The notes under the pieces: generated by a model | Database searches by the model: none | What the model was told of the DNA's origin: nothing | What the model saw: the letters and a program-made list of their open reading frames with translations, nothing else | Shown here: piece after piece, positions 49,603 to 58,542 of the stretch | How positions within the stretch are numbered: the first letter of the stretch is position 1 | How the letters are laid out: every line of letters starts with the position of its first letter | Position numbers and translations under genes: made by a program | Source of the DNA: Actinacidiphila cocklensis | GTDB lineage: Bacteria > Actinomycetota > Actinomycetes > Streptomycetales > Streptomycetaceae | DNA length: 64,000 bases | Reading direction: 5' to 3' | Assembly (NCBI RefSeq): GCF_907177275.1 | Contig: NZ_CAJSLV010000061.1 | Location: 1 to 64,000, forward strand

Positions 49603-49606
<4 letters not shown>
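48788..49606 (-). CDS. trpA: Tryptophan synthase alpha subunit
   Basis: A 272-residue TIM-barrel enzyme that cleaves indole-3-glycerol phosphate to indole and glyceraldehyde 3-phosphate. Conserved parts are AYLPAGFPTVDGG, VEVGLPHSDPVLDGPVIQ with the catalytic Glu, MTYWNPVDRYGVERF, and the phosphate-binding loop VGLGVSNAVQAAE. ATG 49606 overlaps the trpB stop (ATGA), so the two subunits are made in coupled fashion. Last gene of the trp cluster, followed by a strong terminator. Confidence 0.97.
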
Positions 49607-50850
<1,244 letters not shown>

Positions 50851-50965
50851 GGGTATCCCCTGGTCATGGTTTCCACGTGCTCCCGCCGAAGGGCCGCACA
50901 CGGTGCGGCTCGCCTCTGACGGCGGTGAGGTTGTCCTGACGGCTGTACGCGGACTGGCGGGCGGC

Positions 50966-51118
50966 TCAGCCGCGGCGCCATCGCCTGCCGTTCACCTGGC
51001 CGGGCTCGCACCCGATCACGTACCGCACGCGGCGGCCCAGCACACGGCGTGCGGGGGCGCGGCAGCCGCGGGGGCGGCAGCCGGGTGCGAGGCGCGATTC
51101 CAATGACACGCCCCGCAC
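50966..51118 (-). CDS. trpM: TrpM-like small protein
   Basis: A 50-residue basic protein between trpC and trpB, the position of trpM in S. coelicolor. The sequence contains APGCRPRGCRAPARR, then VRYVIGCEPGQVNG, matching what I remember of TrpM-type proteins: three cysteines and many arginines. GTG 51118 is chosen because GGGGAGG lies 4 nt upstream; a second GTG at 51109 (MSLESRLAPG) is possible. The S. coelicolor gene has been implicated in tryptophan-related physiology and differentiation, but no enzymatic activity is known. Too small for confident homology by eye. Confidence 0.65.
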   Translation of the reverse strand: MRGVSLESRLAPGCRPRGCRAPARRVLGRRVRYVIGCEPGQVNGRRWRRG

Positions 51119-51316
51119 TCTACCTCCCCGGGGTGCCCCCGGACTCCCTCCCGGGTCCCCGGGGTGCACGACTCCCCTTGGCAGGGGTGCCTGACCGGGG
51201 GTGCCCTCTTCCGGAGAGGGCGAGCGTTTTTCAGGGGTAGTTGCCCCCTTGCGCAAGGGGAACCGCAGGAACCCCCTCGCGGGCAGAGGCGCACCCCCCG
51301 AGGCGCGGCGGAGCCG
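51119..51316 (-). promoter_or_regulatory. Hairpin-rich trpC-trpM intergenic region
   Basis: 198 nt with several stems: CCCCTTGC/GCAAGGGG (perfect 16-bp palindrome, 51245-51260), GCCCTCT/AGAGGGC (51203-51209 with 51215-51221), and CCCCGGGG blocks between 51131 and 51165. Read on the trp strand it could end or attenuate the trpC transcript before trpM-trpB-trpA. Part of it belongs to the repeat family also found at 35.8 and 59.2 kb. Confidence 0.6.
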
Positions 51317-52126
51317 TCAGTCGCGGCCGGGGCGGAGTGCCGGGTGCGCGCCGGCGGCGACGAGGTCGGCGACCGCAGTGCGCGGGTCGCGCCCGGTGAC
51401 GAGGGACTCACCGACGAGCACCGCGTCGGCACCGTCGTTCGCGTACGCGATCAGGTCGTGGGGTCCGCGGACCCCGGACTCCGCGATCTTCACGATGTGG
51501 TCGGGGATCTCCGGCGCGATACGCCCGAAGTTCCCCCGGTCGACCTCCAGCGTCTTCAGGTCGCGCGCGTTGACGCCGATGATGCGCGCGCCCGCGTCCA
51601 CCGCCCTGCCGACCTCCTCCTCGTCGTGGACCTCGATGATCGGGGTGAGCCCGATCGACTCGGCCCGCTCGATGAGCGAGACCAGCGCGGGCTGGTCGAG
51701 CGCGGAGACGATCAGCAGCGCGAGGTCGGCGCCGTACGCGCGGGCCTCCCACAGCTGGTAGGCGGTGACGATGAAGTCCTTGCGGAGCACCGGGATGTCG
51801 ACCTTGGCGCGTACCGCTTCGAGGTCGGCGAGCGAACCGCCGAAGCGGCGCTGCTCGGTGAGGACGCTGATGACGGCCGCGCCGCCCGCCTCGTAGTCCG
51901 CGGCCAGGCCCGCGGGGTCGGCGATCGCGGCGAGCGCGCCCTTGGACGGGCTGGACCGCTTGACCTCGCAGATGACCTTGACGGCCTCGCCGCGCAGCGC
52001 GGCGACCCCGTCCTTGGCGTCCCGCGCCTTGGCGGCGCGCTCCTTGAGCTCGTCGAGGGAGACCCGTGCCTGCCGCTCGGCGAGGTCTGCGCGGACTCCG
52101 TCGATGATCTCGTCGAGCACACTCAC
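51317..52126 (-). CDS. trpC: Indole-3-glycerol phosphate synthase
   Basis: A 269-residue single-domain TrpC barrel that converts carboxyphenylamino-deoxyribulose phosphate to indole-3-glycerol phosphate. Active-site parts are VICEVKRSSPSKG, LTEQRRFGGSLADLE, VLRKDFIVTAYQLWEA and IIGVNARDLKTLEVD. It is not fused to TrpF; TrpF activity should come from PriA at 63 kb. GTG 52126 has GGGGAG 7 nt upstream. First gene of trpC-trpM-trpB-trpA; a 156-nt gap before it probably holds the promoter. Confidence 0.97.
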   Translation of the reverse strand: MSVLDEIIDGVRADLAERQARVSLDELKERAAKARDAKDGVAALRGEAVKVICEVKRSSPSKGALAAIADPAGLAADYEAGGAAVISVLTEQRRFGGSLADLEAVRAKVDIPVLRKDFIVTAYQLWEARAYGADLALLIVSALDQPALVSLIERAESIGLTPIIEVHDEEEVGRAVDAGARIIGVNARDLKTLEVDRGNFGRIAPEIPDHIVKIAESGVRGPHDLIAYANDGADAVLVGESLVTGRDPRTAVADLVAAGAHPALRPGRD

Positions 52127-52282
52127 GCGAGAGCTCCCCTTCCGGCCGGCCGTGCAGCGAAATGATCGGGCCGGTACGGAGAGCACCGGCACTGCGATGG
52201 TATCGGGCGGCGGCCCGGCAGCCCGCATCCGGTGATCGACGGTCCCACCACCTGGACAATCTTGCCCCGCCCGGCGGATCCC

Positions 52283-52720
52283 TCAGGGCACGAGCGCGGC
52301 CCCGAAAGGCAGGTTCCTGATCACGGTGAAAGCCAGCAGCAGCCCGCACAGGGCGTAGAGGGCGCCCGGCGGCAGGGCGGGGTCGAAGCGCCTGCCGCGC
52401 AGGGTGCGGGCGAACCAGACCGTCCACACGACGGCGAAGACGGCGTACCCGGCGACGGCGGCGGCGTTGCAGCCCAGCGCGGTCCCGAGGTGGCCGTGGG
52501 CCAGGGCGTGGGCACCGCGCAGGCCGCCGCAGCCGGGGCAGTAGACGCCGGTGTAGTACAGCAGCGGGCACGCGGGGTAGTGGCCGGGCTGCCCGGGGTC
52601 GACGGCCGCCACGTAGGCGAAGCCTGCGGCGACGGCGCCGAGCACGCCGAGCGGGACGGCCGCCGCGCGCAGGCCCGCGGGCCTGCCGGTCGGGGCCGCC
52701 GCGGCCTGGTGGGTGGTCAC
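52283..52720 (-). CDS. DUF2752 membrane protein
   Basis: A 145-residue membrane protein. The DUF2752 core CPLLYYTGVYCPGCGGLRGAH is clear: three cysteines near the membrane surface and a Gly-rich turn, with hydrophobic helices before and after (LGVLGAVAAGFAYVAAV, VAGYAVFAVVWTVWF, LYALCGLLLAFTVI). Function unknown. GTG 52720 is the usual start. Together with the next two genes upstream it forms a conserved set of small membrane proteins between trpC and trpE in Streptomyces, as I recall. Confidence 0.85.
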   Translation of the reverse strand: MTTHQAAAAPTGRPAGLRAAAVPLGVLGAVAAGFAYVAAVDPGQPGHYPACPLLYYTGVYCPGCGGLRGAHALAHGHLGTALGCNAAAVAGYAVFAVVWTVWFARTLRGRRFDPALPPGALYALCGLLLAFTVIRNLPFGAALVP

Positions 52721-52791
52721 GGCGGCGATTCTGCCCCGGGACGCACGAAGGCGCAGCGGGACGCTGCGCCAGGTGGCGGTGCGGGCGTGGG

Positions 52792-53061
52792 TCAGGCGCC
52801 GACGTGCGCGGCGGCTTCCTTCTGCGGTTCCTCGGCGCGTACGACCGGGGTGCTCACGTGCCCCTGCGCCTTGCGGCCCAGACCCATCGACTTCATGATG
52901 CCGCCGACCAGCGGGCCGAGCAGGACCACGACCATGCTGCCCCAGAACGGGACGGGCTCCGCGGCGACCATGAAGACACCGCCGGCGCAGAAGCCGATGA
53001 AGGAGATGATCACTCCGGTCCACGCGGCCGGGGTGTGTCCGTGGTCGTAGTGGGCCGCCAT
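52792..53061 (-). CDS. HGxxPAAW-motif membrane protein
   Basis: An 89-residue protein starting MAAHYDHGHTPAAW, which contains the HGxxPAAW motif that names an actinobacterial family of unknown function. Two hydrophobic segments follow (VIISFIGFCAGGVFMVAA, MVVVLLGPLVGGIM), then a short charged tail. ATG 53061 has GGGAG 6 nt upstream. Lies 71 nt before the DUF2752 gene. Confidence 0.87.
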   Translation of the reverse strand: MAAHYDHGHTPAAWTGVIISFIGFCAGGVFMVAAEPVPFWGSMVVVLLGPLVGGIMKSMGLGRKAQGHVSTPVVRAEEPQKEAAAHVGA

Positions 53062-53174
53062 GAATACTCCCTGATGCTCCCGGTGGGAGGCGTCCGTCGC
53101 CTTCCACGTCGTCCCCCATTGTTGCGCGTATCCGCAGCGGACCACGCATGGGGGTCGGACGCGCTGCCGACGCC

Positions 53175-53873
53175 CTAGGCGCCGGTGGGGTCCTCGCCGC
53201 GGTCGAGGGCCTTCCAGAGGTCCTCGGCGCGATCCGGGTCGACGGGGGACGGGCGGCGGGACGCGGCGGCGGAGGCGGCGGCCCTGGCGCGGACCGGGCG
53301 GCGGGCGCCGGGGCGGTCGTAGCGGCTGGACATCGCGGGCCAGGTCTGGCCGTAGCGCAGCGCGAGCAGCCCGGCGAGCAGCAGGAGCACGCCGCCCGCG
53401 GCGGAGACCAGCGGCCAGCCGGTGGTGGAGGCGTGCTCCGCGGTGGCGTGGGCGAGGCCGACGGCGGTCCCGGCGGCGGTGTCGAGGGCGGCGTGGTCGC
53501 CGTGCCGGGCCAGCACCATGACGACGACGCCGAGCCCGCTGAGGGTGAGCAGCGCGGAGACGGCGTAGCGCCCCGCCCTGCGGACGGCGAAGACGGCGAC
53601 GAGCGAGGCGAGGCCGACCAGGGCGAGCGCGCCGGGCAGCGCGGTGGTGTCGGTGCCCGAGGCGTGCACCGGCAGGTGGGTGTCGCCGAAGGCGGCGGAG
53701 CCGCGCGTCCAGGTCTTGCCCGCGGCGACCAGCACCAGGCTCGCGCCGACCGCGCCGGCGGGCAGCGCGGCGGCCAGCGTCCTGACGCCGCGCCGGTGCG
53801 CGGCGGAGGGCGCGGCGTCCTGCTCGGGGGCGGGGGCCGGCGCGGGGTGGGGCTGCTGCGGGACGGAGGTCAC
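53175..53873 (-). CDS. TIGR02234-family trp-associated membrane protein
   Basis: A 232-residue membrane protein of the actinobacterial family found next to trpE-trpC genes. Four hydrophobic segments are visible: AAALPAGAVGASLVLVAAG, GALALVGLASLVAVFAV, ALLTLSGLGVVVMVLA and LVSAAGGVLLLLAGLLAL; the last is followed by the family's TWPAMSSRYDRP motif and a basic/acidic cytoplasmic tail. Function unknown; the steady link to trp genes suggests a role in Trp metabolism or export. GTG 53873 is the likely start; an AGGGG lies about 11 nt upstream. Confidence 0.85.
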   Translation of the reverse strand: MTSVPQQPHPAPAPAPEQDAAPSAAHRRGVRTLAAALPAGAVGASLVLVAAGKTWTRGSAAFGDTHLPVHASGTDTTALPGALALVGLASLVAVFAVRRAGRYAVSALLTLSGLGVVVMVLARHGDHAALDTAAGTAVGLAHATAEHASTTGWPLVSAAGGVLLLLAGLLALRYGQTWPAMSSRYDRPGARRPVRARAAASAAASRRPSPVDPDRAEDLWKALDRGEDPTGA

Positions 53874-54185
53874 CCGTCCACTATCCCCTGCCGATGCCGG
53901 GCGGCCTCGACCGGGGGGCAGGAGCCGGTGCGTACCGGACGGTAGGCGGCCGTACCGGACGGACCGGCGCAAGCCGATTTCACACCTCTCCGTTGGTCAT
54001 GACCAGATCAAGGATGCGCCAACTCCCGCCAATGGCAGGCAAAGCAGCGGTATAGCTTCCGATCCCACCGGTAGCCCGCCTTGTTGGCGTGCGACCGGTC
54101 ACCATACGTTCGCCGCCATCCCCCTGCTCCCCCACCGGACGCAGCGGCACCACGCATCACACACTCCCCCCACCGGAGGCAGCAC
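53874..54185. other. Intergenic region upstream of the S53 protease
   Basis: A 312-nt divergent gap. Bases ~54008-54110 are AT-richer and, on the minus strand, read as a short peptide tail (NKAGYRWDRKLYRCFACHW) that looks protein-like but has no start of its own; it may be a gene remnant. The region must also hold promoters for the protease and the TIGR02234 gene. Confidence 0.4.
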
Positions 54186-55433
54186 TTGCACACCCCCCAC
54201 CGCACCCGCCGCGCGGCGAGCCATATGTGGCCGGCCCTCGTCGCGGCCGCCGGGCTCGCCGCGACCGGGCTGGTCGCCTTCTCCCCCACCGCCGGCGCGG
54301 AGCCCCAGCAGGCACCCGCGCACCGGCTGACCACCGCACGCTCCTGCGCGGTCAGCACCGCGCCCGATCTGATGGCCTGCAAGGCGCTCAAGGTCACCAG
54401 CGGCACCGACTCCCTCGCACTCTCGGCGCGTTCCGCGCACCCGGCGGCCATCCCGTCGGGTTACGGACCCTCCGAGCTGCGCAGCGCCTACGCCATCCCG
54501 GAGACCGGCGGCTCCGACGCCACCGTGGCGGTCGTGGACGCCTACGACAACCCCGACGCGGAGGCCGATCTGGCCACCTACCGCGAGCAGTACGGCCTGC
54601 CGGCCTGCACCACCGACAACGGCTGCTTCCGCAAGGTCGGCCAGAGCGGCGGCTCCGCGCTGCCGGCGCCCGACCCGGGCTGGGCCGAGGAGATATCCCT
54701 CGACGTGGACATGGTCAGCGCGGTCTGCCCGGCCTGCCACATCCTGCTGGTCGAGGCGGACACCTCGGCGATGACCGACCTCGGCGAGTCCGTCAACACC
54801 GCGGTGTCGCTGGGCGCGAAGTACGTCTCCAACAGCTACGGCGGCGGTGAGTCCGGCGCCGACACCACGTACGACACGCAGTACTTCGACCACCCGGGCG
54901 TCGCCATCACCGTCAGCTCGGGCGACGCGGGCTACGGCGTGGAGTACCCGGCGGGTTCGCAGTACGTGACCGCGGTCGGCGGCACCTCGCTGCGCCAGGA
55001 CGGCAGTTCGCGCGGCTGGACGGACACCGTGTGGGGCGGGGCGGGCTCCGGCTGCTCGGCCTACGACCCCAAGCCCGGCTGGCAGCAGGACGGCGAGTGC
55101 GCCGGCCGTACCGTCGCCGACGTGTCCGCGGTCGCCGACCCGGCCACCGGTGTCGCGGTCTACGACACCTACGGCAACGACAGCGGCTGGGAGGTCTTCG
55201 GCGGCACCAGCGCCTCGGCGCCGATCATCGCCTCGCTCTACGCGCTGGCCGGAACACCGTCCGACGGCTCGTACCCGGCGTCCTTCCCGTACGCGCACAC
55301 CGACGCGCTCGACGACGCGGTGAGCGGGACCAACGGCGAGTGCGCGGGCTCGTACCTGTGCACGGGCAGCGCGGGCTACGACGGCCCGACCGGGCTCGGC
55401 ACCCCGAACGGCGTGGCGGCCTTCACCGGCTGA
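54186..55433 (+). CDS. Secreted S53 (sedolisin) serine peptidase
   Basis: A 415-residue acid serine protease. The catalytic Glu/Asp pair is in AEEISLDVDM (E169, D173), the oxyanion Asp in SSGDAGYG (D247), and the nucleophile Ser in GGTSASAP (S342): the sedolisin E-D-S set, not the subtilisin D-H-S set. TTG 54186 is the start: GGAGG lies 6 nt upstream, and it yields an ideal signal peptide (basic MHTPHRTRRAAS, hydrophobic ALVAAAGLAATGLVAF, then TAGAEP). Only a short stretch separates signal and catalytic domain, so the usual long S53 propeptide is absent. It sits between trpE and the TIGR02234 gene, interrupting the trp cluster. Confidence 0.88.
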   Translation: MHTPHRTRRAASHMWPALVAAAGLAATGLVAFSPTAGAEPQQAPAHRLTTARSCAVSTAPDLMACKALKVTSGTDSLALSARSAHPAAIPSGYGPSELRSAYAIPETGGSDATVAVVDAYDNPDAEADLATYREQYGLPACTTDNGCFRKVGQSGGSALPAPDPGWAEEISLDVDMVSAVCPACHILLVEADTSAMTDLGESVNTAVSLGAKYVSNSYGGGESGADTTYDTQYFDHPGVAITVSSGDAGYGVEYPAGSQYVTAVGGTSLRQDGSSRGWTDTVWGGAGSGCSAYDPKPGWQQDGECAGRTVADVSAVADPATGVAVYDTYGNDSGWEVFGGTSASAPIIASLYALAGTPSDGSYPASFPYAHTDALDDAVSGTNGECAGSYLCTGSAGYDGPTGLGTPNGVAAFTG

Positions 55434-55446
55434 CCCGCGGGCGGCG

Positions 55447-55477
55447 GGGCGGGGCGGACCTGGCGGCCGCCCCGCCC
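55447..55477. terminator. Bidirectional terminator, S53 gene / trpE
   Basis: GGGCGGGGCGG at 55447-55457 pairs with CCGCCCCGCCC at 55467-55477 (11 bp, 9-nt loop) between two convergent genes. Confidence 0.85.
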
Positions 55478-55498
55478 TCGCACGTCCTCAGCGGTGCA

Positions 55499-57016
55499 TC
55501 AGCCGTGCATCACGTTGGCCGTCGCAACCGCGCGCAGCACCGCCGCGGCCTTGTTGCGGCACTCGGCGTCCTCGGCGGCCGGGTCGGAGTCCGCGACGAC
55601 GCCCGCGCCGGCCTGGACGTAGGCGACGCCGTCGCGCAGCACCGCGGTCCGGATGGCGATGGCGGTGTCGGAGTCGCCGGCGAAGTCCAGGTAGCCGACG
55701 CAGCCGCCGTAGACACCGCGCCTGGTCGGCTCCAGCTCCTCGATGATCTGCATCGCGCGCGGCTTGGGCGCACCGGACAGGGTGCCAGCCGGGAAGCACG
55801 CGGTGAGCACGTCGAAGGCGGTCCTGCCCGCGGCGACCCGGCCGGTGACGGTCGAGACGATGTGCATCACGTGCGAGTAGCGCTCCACCGACATGAAGTC
55901 GACGACCTCGACGCTGCCCGGCTCGCACACCCGGCCCAGATCGTTGCGCCCCAGGTCGACCAGCATCAGGTGCTCGGCACGCTCCTTGGGGTCGGCGAGC
56001 AGCTCCACGGCGAGCGCCGCGTCGGCCTGCGGGGTCGCCCCGCGCGGGCGGGTGCCCGCGATCGGGTGCAGCATCGCCCGGCCGTCCTCGACCTTGACCA
56101 GCGCCTCGGGGCTCGACCCGACCACGTCGAAGCCGTCGAAGCGCAGCAGGTACATGTACGGCGACGGGTTGGTCGTCCGCAGCACCCGGTAGACGTCGAG
56201 CGCGCTCGCGGTGCACTCGGTCTCCAGCCGCTGCGAGGCCACGACCTGGAAGGCCTCGCCGGCGTGGATGCGCTCCTTGATGTCCTCGACCGCGGCCTTG
56301 AAGTCCTCGCCGCCCCAGCCCCAGGTCACGCCGAAGTCGATCGACTCCGGCAGCGCGATGGGCTGCTGCGGTACGGCCCTGCCCAGATCCGCCTGCATCG
56401 CGTCGAGGCGGGCGACGGCGTCGGCGTAGGCCTCGTCGACGCCGGTGGCCTCGTCGTTGTGGTTGATCGCGTTGGCGATCAGCAGCACCGTGCCGTCCCA
56501 GTGGTCGAGCACCGCCAGGTCGGAGGTCAGCAGCATGGTCAGTTCCGGCAGCTGCAGCGAGTCGTACGTGCTGTCGCCGATGCGCTCCAGGCGGCGCACG
56601 ATGTCGTAGCCGAGGTAGCCGACCATGCCGCCGGTGAAGGGCGGCATGCCCGCGGTCAGGTCGCGCGGGGTGTGCAGCGCCTCGACGGTGGCGCGCAGCG
56701 CGGCCAGCGGGTCGCCGTCGACCGGGACGCCGACCGGCGGGGTGCCCAGCCAGTGCGCCTGCCCGTCGACGGCGGTCAGCGCGGCGGAGGACCGCACGCC
56801 GACGAAGGAGTAGCGCGACCAGGACCCGCCGCCCGCGCCGCTGTTGGAGCTGGTGTCGGCCGATTCCAGCAGGAAGGTGCCGACCCGCTCCGCGGCGAGC
56901 TTGCGGTAGAGCCCGATCGGCGTGTCGCCGTCCGCGAGGAGCCGTCGGCTGACCGGGATGACGCGGCGGTCGACCGCCAGCTTGCGGAAGGTATCGAGGT
57001 CCATGGCCGCAGACAT
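55499..57016 (-). CDS. trpE: Anthranilate synthase component I
   Basis: A 505-residue chorismate-using enzyme. The N-terminal regulatory part includes the Trp-feedback motif LLESAD; the catalytic chorismate-binding domain has PSPYMYLLRF, PIAGTRPRG, LVDLGRNDLGRVC and FPAGTLSGAPKPRAM. No glutaminase domain is fused; TrpG is elsewhere. ATG 57016 overlaps the hisI stop codon (TAATG); a second ATG lies at 57004 (MDLDTFRKL). The overlap ties trpE expression to hisI. Confidence 0.97.
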   Translation of the reverse strand: MSAAMDLDTFRKLAVDRRVIPVSRRLLADGDTPIGLYRKLAAERVGTFLLESADTSSNSGAGGGSWSRYSFVGVRSSAALTAVDGQAHWLGTPPVGVPVDGDPLAALRATVEALHTPRDLTAGMPPFTGGMVGYLGYDIVRRLERIGDSTYDSLQLPELTMLLTSDLAVLDHWDGTVLLIANAINHNDEATGVDEAYADAVARLDAMQADLGRAVPQQPIALPESIDFGVTWGWGGEDFKAAVEDIKERIHAGEAFQVVASQRLETECTASALDVYRVLRTTNPSPYMYLLRFDGFDVVGSSPEALVKVEDGRAMLHPIAGTRPRGATPQADAALAVELLADPKERAEHLMLVDLGRNDLGRVCEPGSVEVVDFMSVERYSHVMHIVSTVTGRVAAGRTAFDVLTACFPAGTLSGAPKPRAMQIIEELEPTRRGVYGGCVGYLDFAGDSDTAIAIRTAVLRDGVAYVQAGAGVVADSDPAAEDAECRNKAAAVLRAVATANVMHG

Positions 57017-57375
57017 TACTGGCCCGGGGCGGGCAGGAGGAGGTCGGAATCGAAGCAGGTGCGGTCGCCGGTGTGGCAGGCGGCGCCGACCTGGTCGACC
57101 TTCACCAGCACGGTGTCGCCGTCGCAGTCCAGCGCGACCGACTTCACGTGCTGCACGTGCCCCGAGGTGTCGCCCTTGACCCAGTACTCGCTGCGGCTGC
57201 GGCTCCAGTACGTGCAGCGGCCGGTGGTCAGCGTGCGGTGCAGCGCCTCGTCGTCCATCCAGCCCAGCATCAGCACCTCACCGGTGTCGTACTGCTGGGC
57301 GACGGCGGGCACCAGGCCGTCGGAGGTGCGCTTGAGTCGGGCTGCGATGGCGGGATCGAGCGAGGTCGCGGACAT
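57016..57375 (-). CDS. hisI: Phosphoribosyl-AMP cyclohydrolase
   Basis: A 119-residue HisI without the HisE pyrophosphohydrolase domain, so the two activities are separate here. Conserved parts are EVLMLGWMDDEAL, the zinc/magnesium sites LDCDGDTVLV and AACHTGDRTCF, and YWSRSRSEYWVKGDTSGH. It opens the imidazole precursor ring in histidine synthesis. Start ATG 57375. Its stop overlaps the trpE start (TAATG). Confidence 0.96.
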   Translation of the reverse strand: MSATSLDPAIAARLKRTSDGLVPAVAQQYDTGEVLMLGWMDDEALHRTLTTGRCTYWSRSRSEYWVKGDTSGHVQHVKSVALDCDGDTVLVKVDQVGAACHTGDRTCFDSDLLLPAPGQ

Positions 57376-57593
57376 GCGTCCATCATGCCGCCGGACGCGC
57401 CACCGGCGGAAACGCGATGTCCAAGGGGTGGGCGGAAGGTGCTGCGAAAGGGTGTTCCGCGGCCCGTCCTATGCGCCGTCCGGCTGAGGAAAATCGTCAA
57501 TAACCGGCAAAGGGGGTAAGCACATTGAGCCGTCACCCACCTGTCGCAGGGTTGTTACCCGCCGACGTCACCCGTATGGGGCATCCTTCCACC

Positions 57594-58523
57594 ATGGGTT
57601 TTCCTCCGCCTCCGCACAATGGTCCGCAGCCGCCACCCGAACAGGGCGGCGGTTTCGGGCCGCCGCAGGGCTTCGGCCCGCCGCCCCCGCCCGGTGACGG
57701 ATTCGGTCCGCCGCCTCCGCCCGGTGACGGATTCGGCCCGCCGCCCCCGCCCGCCGACGGATACGGATATCCCCAGCAGGGCGGTTACGGCCCGTCAGGT
57801 CCGCCAGGACCGCCGGTGCCGCCAGGCGGTGCCTACGGCTACCCCGGCGGCGGTTACCCGGGCGGCGGTTACCCGGGCGGCTTCCCGCCGCCGCAGCCGC
57901 CGCCGAACCACACCAAGCGCAACGTGTGGATCGCGGTCGGCGCGGTCGCCGTGGTCGGGGCGATCGTCGGCGCCATCGCCGCGTCCAGCGGCGGCGGCAG
58001 CGACAAGCCGAGCGCCAAGGACACCCCCAAGCCGTCGATCAGCTCGCTGCCGACCCTGCCGACCGTCCCGACGCCCACCTTCACGCTGCCCACGGACTTC
58101 CCTAGCCTGGACCTGCCGACCGACCTCCCGTCGAGCAGCGACGAGCCCGAGCCGTCGGCCACGGACGGGGAGGAGATGCCGTACGTGGTGGTCGACCCGG
58201 GGAAGTGCTTCAACGCACCCTCGATGACGCCCGGCATCGACACCGTCCAGACAGTGTCCTGCACGTCCGCGCACGACGCGCAGGCGATCGCGAACAAGAC
58301 GCTGAGCGGCACGTTCACCACCGAGGACGAGATCGAGAAGAAGGCGTTCTCGCTGTGCGAGGCCGACGCCAACCGGCATGCGCCGGCCGGCGGGGACTAC
58401 TACTCCTACGTGCTGTTCCCGCAGCTGATCACGTACCAGCTGCAGGGCCGCAACACCGTCACGTGCTCGCTGACCCTCAACGACGGCACCAACGGCAAGA
58501 AGCTGCACAGCAAGCTGAGCTGA
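57594..58523 (+). CDS. Pro/Gly-rich single-pass membrane protein
   Basis: A protein of about 309 residues, not assigned to a family. The cytoplasmic N-terminus (~100 aa) is Pro/Gly/Tyr-rich with three GFGPPPPPGD-type repeats, encoded by 30-bp DNA repeats at 57671-57760, and YPGGG repeats. One membrane helix follows (VWIAVGAVAVVGAIVGAIAA), then a Pro/Thr/Ser linker and an extracytoplasmic domain with three or four cysteines (DPGKCFN, VSCTSAH, LCEADANRHA, TVTCSL). This layout resembles actinobacterial septum-formation/DUF4190-like surface proteins. The start is uncertain (ATG 57594 or 57576), with no clear Shine-Dalgarno for either. Confidence 0.75.
   Translation: MGFPPPPHNGPQPPPEQGGGFGPPQGFGPPPPPGDGFGPPPPPGDGFGPPPPPADGYGYPQQGGYGPSGPPGPPVPPGGAYGYPGGGYPGGGYPGGFPPPQPPPNHTKRNVWIAVGAVAVVGAIVGAIAASSGGGSDKPSAKDTPKPSISSLPTLPTVPTPTFTLPTDFPSLDLPTDLPSSSDEPEPSATDGEEMPYVVVDPGKCFNAPSMTPGIDTVQTVSCTSAHDAQAIANKTLSGTFTTEDEIEKKAFSLCEADANRHAPAGGDYYSYVLFPQLITYQLQGRNTVTCSLTLNDGTNGKKLHSKLS
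57671..57760 (+). repeat. Three 30-bp tandem coding repeats
   Basis: Units at 57671-57700, 57701-57730 and 57731-57760, differing by a few bases, each encoding a Phe-Gly-Pro-rich decapeptide. They lie inside the Pro/Gly-rich membrane protein gene. Confidence 0.9.
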
Positions 58524-58542
58524 CCGCGGCTAACCTGGCGGC

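Noticed and set aside
52127..52282. Trp leader-peptide attenuator upstream of trpC
   Set aside because: No short reading frame with a run of Trp codons was seen, and no alternate stem pair could be drawn convincingly. trpE has no room for one because it overlaps hisI.
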